A DNA stretch of 53,694 bases from Methanobacteriaceae archaeon (GTDB lineage: Archaea; Methanobacteriota; Methanobacteria; Methanobacteriales; Methanobacteriaceae). Positions 25,186 to 34,961 of the stretch are shown here, in pieces (the first letter of the stretch is position 1; each line of letters starts with the position of its first letter). The notes below the pieces were generated by a model, which saw only the letters and a list, made by a program, of their open reading frames with translations, did not search any database and had not been told where the DNA came from. Position numbers and translations under genes: made by a program. Where the stretch lies: NCBI GenBank assembly GCA_013403005.1, contig JACBOA010000009.1, positions 1 to 53,694 on the forward strand, given 5' to 3'.

Positions 25186-26268
25186 TTACATCAAATGCTC
25201 CAGAATTTGTGACACTCGGTTACTCCAAGTGTTTTTTTCTAGGAATTCAATTCTTTCTTCATTTGAATATTTTTTAGGAAAATTCTGTATAATTAAATTT
25301 TTTAAAACTTCCATCAGTTCGGATTCATCTGAATAAAAATTAACATAAGGTGAAAAACGATTTATTTCATCATAAAATATGGATATAATAGGTTTATTAT
25401 AATTGATGTATTCGTAAAGTTTCACAGGATCCACAGAAAAAATTAAATCACTTAATTTGAAGGGCATAATCATGCAATCATAATCCTTCACGAAGGAGTA
25501 TAATTTTTCATGTTCAACAGGACCATGAAATATTATCCTCTCGTTTAAAGTCAATTCGGAAACTTCTGGATAAACAGGGCCAATGAAATGATACTCTATT
25601 TCTTTAAAATGTTCTAGTGTTCTCTCCAGTAATTCAAAATCAATCCATGAAGATACTGTTCCAACATATCCTATTTTGAATTTGGTATCTCTTTTTTTTT
25701 CTTCAATTTCATTATTTAAAACCAAACCATCGAAAGCGTTACGGACGACTAATATTTTATCCTTAATCTTAGCATAATATTTTTCATTAAGTTTTTTATA
25801 CAAGTTTTCAGAGGATGTGAAAATAACAAGGGAATCATTAATCAGTTTTTCTTCGCATTTCTTTATTCTTTCATTATAATATTTGTCAAAACCAAATTCT
25901 GTATAATCATCCATACAGTCATAGACTATTTTGTATTTTTTTTTGGGGATGTATTCATACAATGTTGGAAAAGGTATCCAAAGAAATTCAGGATTGTATT
26001 TTTTTAGGAAATACCAGAAATACACTTTTAGATAAAATTTATTAATCCAGTAAATTCCTTTCTTAAAACAGAAAGGTAATGTGTAGAAATGATGAACATT
26101 AACATTATTCGTTTTGGTTTTATGAGACGCCTTGATGAGAAGGCTACTTGGATAGGTTCTACAAAATACCTGCACATCGAAAAAATGTGACAACTCTTCA
26201 GCAATGAAATGAGGACGTTGTTTTATCCAATCCCAATCAACATGCATCATGTACACTATGTTAGACAT
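25186..26268 (-). CDS. GT-B glycosyltransferase, TuaH-like
   Basis: A 360-residue GT4/GT1-like glycosyltransferase. It starts VYMMHVDWDWIKQRPHFIAEEL, a DW-x-QRPH pattern seen in TuaH-like surface-glycan enzymes. The middle KIVYDCMDDYTEFG also fits that group. The donor domain begins KIGYVGTVSSWIDFELL and has VDPVKLYEYINYNKPII, where the EY pair replaces the usual ExxE. The start ATG follows GGAAA. It ends the glycan island. The sugar is unknown. Confidence 0.85.
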   Translation of the reverse strand: MSNIVYMMHVDWDWIKQRPHFIAEELSHFFDVQVFCRTYPSSLLIKASHKTKTNNVNVHHFYTLPFCFKKGIYWINKFYLKVYFWYFLKKYNPEFLWIPFPTLYEYIPKKKYKIVYDCMDDYTEFGFDKYYNERIKKCEEKLINDSLVIFTSSENLYKKLNEKYYAKIKDKILVVRNAFDGLVLNNEIEEKKRDTKFKIGYVGTVSSWIDFELLERTLEHFKEIEYHFIGPVYPEVSELTLNERIIFHGPVEHEKLYSFVKDYDCMIMPFKLSDLIFSVDPVKLYEYINYNKPIISIFYDEINRFSPYVNFYSDESELMEVLKNLIIQNFPKKYSNEERIEFLEKNTWSNRVSQILEHLM

Positions 26269-26361
26269 ATTATTTTCCTTTCCACGATGTGATTATTCAG
26301 ATTGTAACTTAAGCAATAAAAAAAATAACAACACGATTTTTGAATATTTAAACCATATAAC

Positions 26362-26946
26362 TTAACCATTTAACTTTACAGCTAATTCAGCCACCCTTCT
26401 ACCCAAGTTTTGTGATGTTTCCAAGCCTATTTCATCACTTTCAGAGGCGTCTTTAGCCCCCCCAACTCCAGTTCCCCCATAGTGAGCTAAAGGAGCACCA
26501 TCCCCTACAAGAACCATGTCGTGAATCAACATGAAATCATGTATGGTGGATATGGTGGTTTCCTGACCACCGTTGCGGGATCCACCTACACTTATAGCAC
26601 CACCAATTTTATTTTGGAGTTTAAAATCACCACGAAGAGGTCGGGAACGGTCCATTAAAATTTTAACTTGAGCAGAGACATTTCCAAAATACACTGGACT
26701 TCCAATAATCAATCCGTGAGAATCAAGCATTTTTCTCAAGATATCTGGAACATCATCGTAGATGGCACATTCTCCAGTTGCTTTACATATATCACAAGCT
26801 ACACATGGTTCAATTTCTTTATCTGCAAGAGTGATAATTTCAGTTTCAGCACCAACCTTTCCAGCAGCTTTAAGTGCTTCTTTAACCAGATTTTCTGTAT
26901 TACCATCTTTTCGAGGACTCCCAACAATTCCAATAATTTTTGTCAT
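26362..26946 (-). CDS. Iron-sulfur flavoprotein (Isf-type)
   Basis: A 194-residue flavodoxin-fold oxidoreductase of the NADPH-dependent FMN-reductase family. It starts IIGIVGSPRKDGNTENLV (FMN-phosphate loop) and has the compact cluster motif C48-x2-C51-x2-C54-x5-C60, matching the 4Fe-4S motif of methanogen Isf. SPVYFGNVSAQVKILMDR and the GGSRNGGQETT loop complete the flavin site. In methanogens Isf takes electrons from ferredoxin and can reduce O2 or H2O2. The ATG follows GGAG. It stands alone between the glycan island and a MITE. Confidence 0.9.
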   Translation of the reverse strand: MTKIIGIVGSPRKDGNTENLVKEALKAAGKVGAETEIITLADKEIEPCVACDICKATGECAIYDDVPDILRKMLDSHGLIIGSPVYFGNVSAQVKILMDRSRPLRGDFKLQNKIGGAISVGGSRNGGQETTISTIHDFMLIHDMVLVGDGAPLAHYGGTGVGGAKDASESDEIGLETSQNLGRRVAELAVKLNG

Positions 26947-27085
26947 TATAACAGCTCCAAAAATATTTTAATATTTGAAAAATGAAGTATTCCTGAATTA
27001 TTTATCTCTAATATTTTATAATTTAAATTTATAATTTAATATAATATAAATTAGTGTTATTAACTATTAGACTTTTCGTCCATCA
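26947..27085. other. AT-rich spacer
   Basis: Low-complexity TTTATAATTTAA repeats (27001-27060) may include the promoter of the iron-sulfur flavoprotein gene on the minus strand. Nothing else is visible. Confidence 0.4.
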
Positions 27086-27222
27086 GGGCTGAAAATTTAT
27101 TGGGTTTGAACGATATTTGCAAACAATCTTCGCAATAACTTGTCTTTGTTTGGTGAAATAATCATAAAAAACGAATTTCAAATTTTAATGAAAAGTCCAA
27201 AACCCATTACTTTACAGTTCCC
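27086..27222 (+). mobile_element. MITE-like repeat, copy 4
   Basis: A 137-bp element with ends GGGCTGAAAATTTATTGGGTT and the near-perfect inverse AACCCATTACTTTACAGTTCCC. The core TTTGCAAACAATCTTCGC and TTGTCTTTGTTTGGTGAAA matches copy 2 closely. Flanks TCCATCA and TCCACCA match at 6 of 7 positions, consistent with a target duplication. It is non-coding and lies upstream of the MnmC-like gene. Confidence 0.8.
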
Positions 27223-27450
27223 TCCACCATTTTAAGTAGTGGTATGTTGATAATGTTTACATTGAAAAGTTTACATTGAAAAAAGATTTCTAAATACAAA
27301 GTTAGGTTTTGTTAGGTTTTCTAATAATTAAATCAAAGTCATATCTTAATTATCTTATATGATTCTTAACAATGCTTATCAGTATCATGATAAATTTAAA
27401 TCCAGTTATCAGATAAAATTGACTAAACACCGTTTTTAAGAGAAATTCTA
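27223..27450. other. Spacer before the MnmC-like gene
   Basis: AT-rich with short direct repeats (GTTTACATTGAAAA twice near 27255-27283, GTTAGGTTTT twice near 27301-27320). The second pair suggests slippage. There is no gene. Confidence 0.4.
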
Positions 27451-28689
27451 ATGAAAAATAATAAAAATTATTCTTCGTATAGACCATTAACACCAGAAAA
27501 AGCAGTTATTTCCCTGGTTAGGGAATGGTTTAAAAATGAAAAAGAAGGTGACATGAAAGCCCGTGAAAGGGCACAACTTGAAATCAAGAAGTACCTTTTT
27601 GAAACATCTGATGGATCGTATACATTACAGTCCGATGATTTAGGGGATTCTAGAGAAACGATGCACACAGCTTACGGTGCTTATTCTGAGGCTAAAGAAA
27701 AATTTGTTAATCCTGCATGTTTAGGTGGAAAGAAAAAAGTTGCAATTCTAGATATTTGCAGTGGACTGGGTATTAATTCTGCAGCTGCACTGGACTACAT
27801 TTTAGACTCAAAGGTGAATATTAAGGTTGATGAAATAAAAATTGACATGGTTGAAATATCCATTGAAACCATTGCTGCATCTTTGTTAATACCCAGCCCA
27901 TCTGAATCACATTTGATAATAAAAAAGGCCATAGAAACCTTCCTTATCGATAATCATTACTTGGAATTTTCTCACGAAGACAAAAAAATCCCAGAATTTC
28001 TCAATATACAAATTCACTGTACAGATGCCAGAGAAATGGTGCAGGATATTCCTAGGGGTAAGTATGACGCGATTTTCCTGGACCCTTTTAGCCCTGCCAA
28101 ATCTCCAGAACTTTACACCCTTGAATTTCTTTCAATCTTAAGTTCTCTTTTGAAAGATGATGGTTTAATCCTTACCTACACCGCAGCAGCTCCGGTGCGA
28201 TACGCATTGATTGCATGTGGTCTGGAAGTTGGTGAAGGCCCAGCCATGAATCGATCTGGAGGAACAATTGCATCCAGAGATGTAAATAAAATTTCAAAAC
28301 CCCTCTCATCCCATGACGAACGTATGATAGCATTATCCGATGCAGGGATACCTTACAGGGATAATAAATTAACAGATTCCAGTAATATGATACTAGAAAG
28401 ACGAAAAAAAGATCGAATTCATGCCAGGGGCAATTTTAAAATGGCTTCAACTGTGAAAACTCCCATTTACCTGGCTCAAAGTTTAGAAGAAGAACGAACT
28501 AAAAGAAGAGTATTAAACCATTTGGCTGACTTAAATATTAGTGATATAAATTCCCAAAAAGCTAAATTTTTAGTTTGTCCTCAGTTTTCTTCATGTATCT
28601 GTAACTGTAAACAGGGAAGATCAAAAGGGTCCAGTGCAAGGGTTAAAGAGATGGAAAGAAGATTAAAACTAATCATCAAGAGTAATTGA
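27451..28689 (+). CDS. MnmC-like (DUF752) SAM-dependent methyltransferase
   Basis: A 412-residue protein whose central part is the MnmC methyltransferase domain. MnmC-type enzymes finish the mnm5 side chain at tRNA wobble U34. The SAM motif VAILDICSGLGINSAAALD is at 97-115. The catalytic/DUF752 hallmark FLDPFSPAKSPELYT follows at about 210-224, with TYTAAAPVRYALIACGLEV. No FAD domain is present, as in other archaeal forms. The C-terminus has a Cys cluster (VCPQFSSCICNCKQG) that could bind metal. The ribosome site is weak. The enzyme probably acts on tRNA; the exact modified base is inferred. Confidence 0.85.
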   Translation: MKNNKNYSSYRPLTPEKAVISLVREWFKNEKEGDMKARERAQLEIKKYLFETSDGSYTLQSDDLGDSRETMHTAYGAYSEAKEKFVNPACLGGKKKVAILDICSGLGINSAAALDYILDSKVNIKVDEIKIDMVEISIETIAASLLIPSPSESHLIIKKAIETFLIDNHYLEFSHEDKKIPEFLNIQIHCTDAREMVQDIPRGKYDAIFLDPFSPAKSPELYTLEFLSILSSLLKDDGLILTYTAAAPVRYALIACGLEVGEGPAMNRSGGTIASRDVNKISKPLSSHDERMIALSDAGIPYRDNKLTDSSNMILERRKKDRIHARGNFKMASTVKTPIYLAQSLEEERTKRRVLNHLADLNISDINSQKAKFLVCPQFSSCICNCKQGRSKGSSARVKEMERRLKLIIKSN

Positions 28690-28712
28690 ATCTAAATTTT
28701 CAATTTGATGGT

Positions 28713-28752
28713 TAAGATACGTATCTATAATTACGTATCTATATGATCTTAA
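28713..28752. repeat. Hairpin/palindrome with doubled TACGTATCTATA
   Basis: A 40-bp segment bounded by TTAAGAT and ATCTTAA, with the self-palindrome GATACGTATC and two direct copies of TACGTATCTAT 14 bp apart. It could form a hairpin, serve as a regulator site for tgtA, or end the upstream transcript. Confidence 0.5.
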
Positions 28753-28886
28753 AATCTTTTAAATAAAAATAAGGAATTATAAAGGAATTATAATTTATTG
28801 GAATTTTTCTAAATAGATTATCTAAATAAGATATATAAATGAAAATTTATGATTTTAATCTAATTATCTGATTTAAGGTGAAAAAT

Positions 28887-30877
<1,991 letters not shown>

Positions 30878-30878
<1 letters not shown>

Positions 30879-31231
30879 TGTTACCAGGTGCAGGAATGAA
30901 TCCAAAACAGCTCAAACAGATGCAAAGAGCCATGAAACAGATGGGAATGGACATGAAAGATGTTAAAGGTGTCATGGAAGTAGTAATCAAATTCAAAAAT
31001 AAAGAATTGGTTATCAACAATCCCAAAGTTAATGTGATGAATTTCATGGGACAGGATACTTATCAGATATCTGGAAAAGCCAAGGAAAGAAAAATAGAAG
31101 CTGAGCTGGTAATTCCTGATGATGATGTGGACTTGGTGGCCTCCCAGACCGGTGTCACCCAGGAAGAAGCCAGGAAAGCTCTGGAAGATACTAATGGGGA
31201 TCTGGCTGAGGCCATCTTGAGGTTAAGTTGA
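30878..31231 (+). CDS. nac: Nascent polypeptide-associated complex protein
   Basis: A 117-residue archaeal NAC, a ribosome-associated homodimer that contacts new polypeptides. The N-terminal Met/Gln-rich helix (NPKQLKQMQRAMKQMGM) is followed by the NAC barrel (about 35-78; VVIKFKNKELVINNPKVNV, TYQISG). A UBA domain closes the chain (ASQTGVTQEEARKALEDTNGD, about 86-117). The start overlaps the tgtA stop (TAATG) and the stop directly abuts the next ATG, so coupling is tight. Confidence 0.95.
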
Positions 31232-31993
31232 ATGGTTTTAATTGCCCATATTTCTGACATGCATGTAGGTGCACTGGCATTTAGAGAAGAATTAATTCTC
31301 AATGCTATTGATAGAATAAATGACATGGAAGTTGACGCTACCGTAATAACCGGTGACTTATCGGATAATGGATATTACTCAGAATTAAAAGAGGCTGCAG
31401 AGTATTTAAGACAATTCAAAAGTCCCATTGTAGTTGTGCCTGGAAACCATGATTCCCGTCACCTGGGAAACCGCTGCTTTGAAGAAGTAATTAAAGACCA
31501 TCGTTACGGAACCCTTACCGTAGAAAAAACTCCTGAAAAACAAGGGTTCAAAGTTATTGGACTTGATAGCAGTGAACCAGATCTTAACTATGGAAAGATA
31601 GGCAGATCTCAGCAGCACTTCATGGAAAAGGAGATTAAAATAGCATCTAGGGAAGGATTGTTCAAAATTATCGCATTACATCACCATATCATTCCAGTTC
31701 CTCGCACTGGAAGGGAAAGAAATGTTTTGAGTGATGCCGGGGATATCCTAATGTCTTTAATTGAAAACAATGCTGATTTAGTTTTATCCGGTCATAAACA
31801 TGTTCCACATACTTGGATTGTTCATGAGACAGTTTTTGCAACTGCTGGAACTGTTTCATCCCTGAAATTGAGAGGTAAAGATATCCCGTCCTTTAACACC
31901 ATTAATATAGATAATGAACATATAGAAATCAACTTAGAAAGTGCTGATGGAAATAGTCGCAGTCTAGCCCGATATGAAAACAGGTGCAGGTGA
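31232..31993 (+). CDS. Calcineurin-like metallophosphoesterase
   Basis: A 253-residue metallophosphoesterase with every family motif: HISDMHVG (D9, H11), TGDLSDNG (D42), PGNHDSR (N72, H73), LHHHIIP and SGHKHVPH. It should bind two metals and cleave a phosphomonoester or phosphodiester; the family includes cyclic-nucleotide phosphodiesterases of the CpdA type. No signal peptide is seen, so it is cytoplasmic. Its ATG directly follows the nac stop, and the next gene begins 4 bp after it. Next to a putative nucleotidyl cyclase, a role in breaking a nucleotide signal is possible but unproven. Confidence 0.9.
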   Translation: MVLIAHISDMHVGALAFREELILNAIDRINDMEVDATVITGDLSDNGYYSELKEAAEYLRQFKSPIVVVPGNHDSRHLGNRCFEEVIKDHRYGTLTVEKTPEKQGFKVIGLDSSEPDLNYGKIGRSQQHFMEKEIKIASREGLFKIIALHHHIIPVPRTGRERNVLSDAGDILMSLIENNADLVLSGHKHVPHTWIVHETVFATAGTVSSLKLRGKDIPSFNTINIDNEHIEINLESADGNSRSLARYENRCR

Positions 31994-31997
31994 TTAA

Positions 31998-33020
31998 TTG
32001 CAGGTAATTGTGGATGCATCTAACGTAGCCCACTTTGGAAAAAAAGATGGTAAGCCCAGCCTACAAAAAATATTCAAAGCTGTTCAGGCTCTGGAAAAAT
32101 TAGGTTACCATCCCATACTCATTGCTGATGCTTCGCTAAGGCATGAAATAGATGAGAAGGAAGAATTCAACAAACTTCTTGATGAGGAGAAAATACACCA
32201 AGTACCATCTGGAACCACAGCTGATCACTACATCCTGAAATTAGCCGAAGATGAAGATGCTAAAATATTATCAAATGATGCATTTAGAGAATATTATGAT
32301 GAATTCAGAGACATAAACAGTCGAAGAATTCCTTACAGCTTCAAAGGAGACGAAATCGTAATAGGAAGTTCTGCGAAGCCTAAAAAAATCAAAAATATCC
32401 TGCAGAAAATCTGTAACCAAATATTATCCGAGTTTGAGAAAAAAGGATATGATTCATATAAACTGAAAAAGAATAAGAAGCTTTCGGGTATTGCAGTTGC
32501 TAAAGAAGCAATAGATAGAATTTCCAAGAGCAGGGATGAAGGTATTGACTCTAAGATTGAAGGAGTCTTTATGAAAATTCCCCTATTTGATAAAGTAATG
32601 CAAATGGTGGAAGATGCCGAGAAAACCAGCGATTTTATAATATTTGTACTGGTCAGTCCCCGAGACTACAGGGATGCAGTAAGAAATGCAGGTAATATTG
32701 CAGTAACTGTGGGTGATCGTTTGAAACTGGACCACGCACCTCTTGTTGCTGTTCGTAATGATTTATTCACTAAACCCGGGGCATTTGAACTTAACATCAT
32801 CTATTCTGATGAAATTTTAGAGGAATCACCATTCAATGTGAACATCACCATAAATGATCATGACTACTCTTTTGTTAAGAAAAACTCCCGTAATATAGCC
32901 AGCACTGTTGCTGCCAGGTTAGGAACCTGGAAGTTCCCTATAGTCTCGGTCAAACCCAGTATGCTAATGGAAAAACCAGGACACTTCGATATAAACCTGG
33001 ACAAGGGAGGAGACAATTAG
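31998..33020 (+). CDS. Zc3h12a/NYN-type ribonuclease domain protein
   Basis: A 340-residue protein. The first ~110 residues match the Zc3h12a-like (NYN/PIN-fold) endoribonuclease domain: VIVDASNVAHFG (D6, N9), IADASLRHE (D44), SGTTADHYILKLAEDEDAKI (D76) and LSNDAFREY (D94), giving the acidic metal site. Residues ~115-200 are Lys-rich, perhaps RNA-binding. The C-terminal half (about 205-335) I do not recognise; it contains two similar parts with VAVRNDLFTKPGAFELNI and VSVKPSMLMEKPGHFDINL. The TTG start follows AGGTGAT. It directly abuts the GGDD-protein gene. Confidence 0.8.
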   Translation: MQVIVDASNVAHFGKKDGKPSLQKIFKAVQALEKLGYHPILIADASLRHEIDEKEEFNKLLDEEKIHQVPSGTTADHYILKLAEDEDAKILSNDAFREYYDEFRDINSRRIPYSFKGDEIVIGSSAKPKKIKNILQKICNQILSEFEKKGYDSYKLKKNKKLSGIAVAKEAIDRISKSRDEGIDSKIEGVFMKIPLFDKVMQMVEDAEKTSDFIIFVLVSPRDYRDAVRNAGNIAVTVGDRLKLDHAPLVAVRNDLFTKPGAFELNIIYSDEILEESPFNVNITINDHDYSFVKKNSRNIASTVAARLGTWKFPIVSVKPSMLMEKPGHFDINLDKGGDN

Positions 33021-34229
33021 ATGGCAGGCAATTACCTGTTGAGAACCATATTTGGTTTCCTCTTAAAGCATCGGGTTTTGAGTATAGGTACCAAATATTA
33101 CCCCACCAATGAAAGGGAACAGGAATACGTAGAAATGGTGAACTACACCAGAACAATGCTTCTGGAAATTGAAAAAGCCAATATAACCACTGAAAACATT
33201 TTCCAGAATCTCTTGAAGGAAGTTGGACGTGGGAATATACCTGAAAATCGCAGGTTCGTTGAATTAAAACCTGCAGAGAATGATGTTAATGAATACGCAC
33301 TCTTAAGTAATATCATCATGGGAAGTGACCGCTACCTTTATGTGGAAGTCTTCACAGGTAACAAAAGGATTATTGATGAATTTGTCAGTGTCATAAAAAA
33401 AGAAAACGGTACAATTGTAGAAAGAAGCAATACTGAGATAGTATCCAGACTCCTATCAAAAAATGATGCTATTAGGGTAGGTGTGGAACTTATAAAGATA
33501 GGGATGGAAAGGGAAATAGATGTAAGAGCAGCTGTAGGTATGACGGGAGCTGCAGCAATTGAACGTTCCATTAATCTAAACAAACAAATTGGAAAAACAT
33601 CCGGTGTTGGATTCACCAAACTGGGAGGAGAATTTGCCATAGTATTCTCCAGCAAACTAAGCAATCTGGAAGGCACACCAGCAGTATACGATAATTATCT
33701 TTTCATAGATGCTTTTGACTCAACCCAATTTATCGAGGAACAGGGCCGTGACCAGCTGGTTAAAATCATGAATGAGATTAAAAATTTCATTGAAAAAGAT
33801 TGCCATGGTAAAATAGAAGGCTACCGAGAAGGAGGGGACGATCTTATAGCCAACCTACCCACCAAAGACGCAGCACTCCGTGCAGGTATTGATTCATCAT
33901 GGCATGCTCTGAACAACGGGGCCCGTTTACGGGTGGGCATAGGTAAAAGTCGTCGTGAAGCTGGTGAAAGAGCTCAAATGGCTGATAGCATTAAAATATG
34001 GAATAACTCACCGGTCATGGTTTTCGATTTAGCAGATGGAGTCTATGCTTATTACGTACCCTCAGAATTCACCCGCGCAGTTGTTGAATTCCTCCAGGAG
34101 AAAACAGGCAGGGTTATATTCATCTTTGTATTTGTTTTCATTGTCACATTAATTGGCTGGAATATAGGGTACTGGGAATTTGGACTGGTAGCCATTGGAC
34201 TGGCTTTGTTATATGCACTAACGGCATAA
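33021..34229 (+). CDS. Membrane-anchored GGDD palm-domain protein, putative nucleotidyl cyclase
   Basis: A 402-residue protein. Residues ~225-340 look like a polymerase/cyclase palm domain: FIDAFDSTQFIEEQG (D230, D233), then GYREGGDDLIANLP (GGDD at 271-274) and LRVGIGKSRREAGERAQMAD. This is the metal-binding arrangement shared by GGDEF cyclases, Cas10 and the minimal CRISPR polymerase (mCpol) group; the fourth residue is Asp, as in Cas10. Two C-terminal membrane helices (about 364-381 and 385-400) anchor it. The N-terminal ~220 residues are unassigned and include a second LGGEFAIVFS strand. It is the last gene of the tgtA operon. The product, if any, is unknown. Confidence 0.7.
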   Translation: MAGNYLLRTIFGFLLKHRVLSIGTKYYPTNEREQEYVEMVNYTRTMLLEIEKANITTENIFQNLLKEVGRGNIPENRRFVELKPAENDVNEYALLSNIIMGSDRYLYVEVFTGNKRIIDEFVSVIKKENGTIVERSNTEIVSRLLSKNDAIRVGVELIKIGMEREIDVRAAVGMTGAAAIERSINLNKQIGKTSGVGFTKLGGEFAIVFSSKLSNLEGTPAVYDNYLFIDAFDSTQFIEEQGRDQLVKIMNEIKNFIEKDCHGKIEGYREGGDDLIANLPTKDAALRAGIDSSWHALNNGARLRVGIGKSRREAGERAQMADSIKIWNNSPVMVFDLADGVYAYYVPSEFTRAVVEFLQEKTGRVIFIFVFVFIVTLIGWNIGYWEFGLVAIGLALLYALTA

Positions 34230-34431
34230 ATTATACCTTCGTGCTATACCTTCGTGATTGGAACAATCCCCTAAACGATCTAATTAATCATTTCTCAACT
34301 GAAAATTATGATAATTAGATTAAATGAAACCTATTGGGTTAAAATATTAAAGCCAAATATTATTAAATATTATTAGAATTAAAAATTAAGAAAAAGAATA
34401 GTTAAAAATTAATAAAAAAGAGTTTGATTCA
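34230..34431. other. Spacer after the tgtA operon
   Basis: Contains a short direct repeat TATACCTTCGTG (about 34235-34256) right after the stop codon, then AT-rich sequence leading to the next gene. No terminator hairpin is evident. Confidence 0.4.
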
Positions 34432-34758
34432 ATGGATCCAGAACTAAAAGCTAAAGCTGCAGTAGCACTGGTTATATCCTTAATTGCATTCGGATTTGGT
34501 ACAGGAGCTAGTATGTTCACAGGTTTCAGTTTCCACACACCTAATAATTTTTCATATAACATCAAAGTGCCAGGCGAGCTTCCAGTTATTTACAATGTAA
34601 AAAATAACACCACTCCCAACACAACTACAGCTTCTACTCCTTCCACTGTACCAAGCACCCCATCCAGTCCCCAGGATGTTTATGAGGAAAAAACTCCAAC
34701 CACTCCCACCAGTCCGAGTACAAATCAAACAGGAAGTAATAATATAACTAAACCCTAA
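34432..34758 (+). CDS. Small membrane-anchored Thr/Ser/Pro-rich exported protein
   Basis: A 108-residue protein. One hydrophobic segment near the N-terminus (about 10-32, AAVALVISLIAFGFGTGASM) is likely an anchor or uncleaved signal. The outside part ends in a Thr/Ser/Pro-rich tail (about 59-108) with several N-glycosylation sequons (NNTT, NTTT, NQTG, NNIT). It resembles stalk or mucin-like surface proteins and could be glycosylated by the products of the glycan island. I do not recognise a family. The ATG is weakly supported by GAGTTTGATTCA. Confidence 0.7.
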   Translation: MDPELKAKAAVALVISLIAFGFGTGASMFTGFSFHTPNNFSYNIKVPGELPVIYNVKNNTTPNTTTASTPSTVPSTPSSPQDVYEEKTPTTPTSPSTNQTGSNNITKP

Positions 34759-34961
34759 GTAGTCATTCCCTACTGAATATCATTGAATAGGTCATTTAAC
34801 TATTCATTGGTGACTAAATAGATGAATCTCTCGAGATTCTATAATCTGATGAATTTAAAGCCTATCGTAAGACTCCAAGTGATTTAATCACATTTTAAGA
34901 AATTAATGATATCACATACATTACAATAAAATTATAATAATATGATTTGGGCGGCATTCAA

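Noticed and set aside
33021..34229. Calling the GGDD protein a diguanylate cyclase
   Set aside because: The motif is GGDD rather than GG(D/E)EF, c-di-GMP signalling is not established in these archaea, and the surrounding sequence is closer in layout to Cas10/mCpol palms, so only a general nucleotidyl-cyclase-like call is justified.
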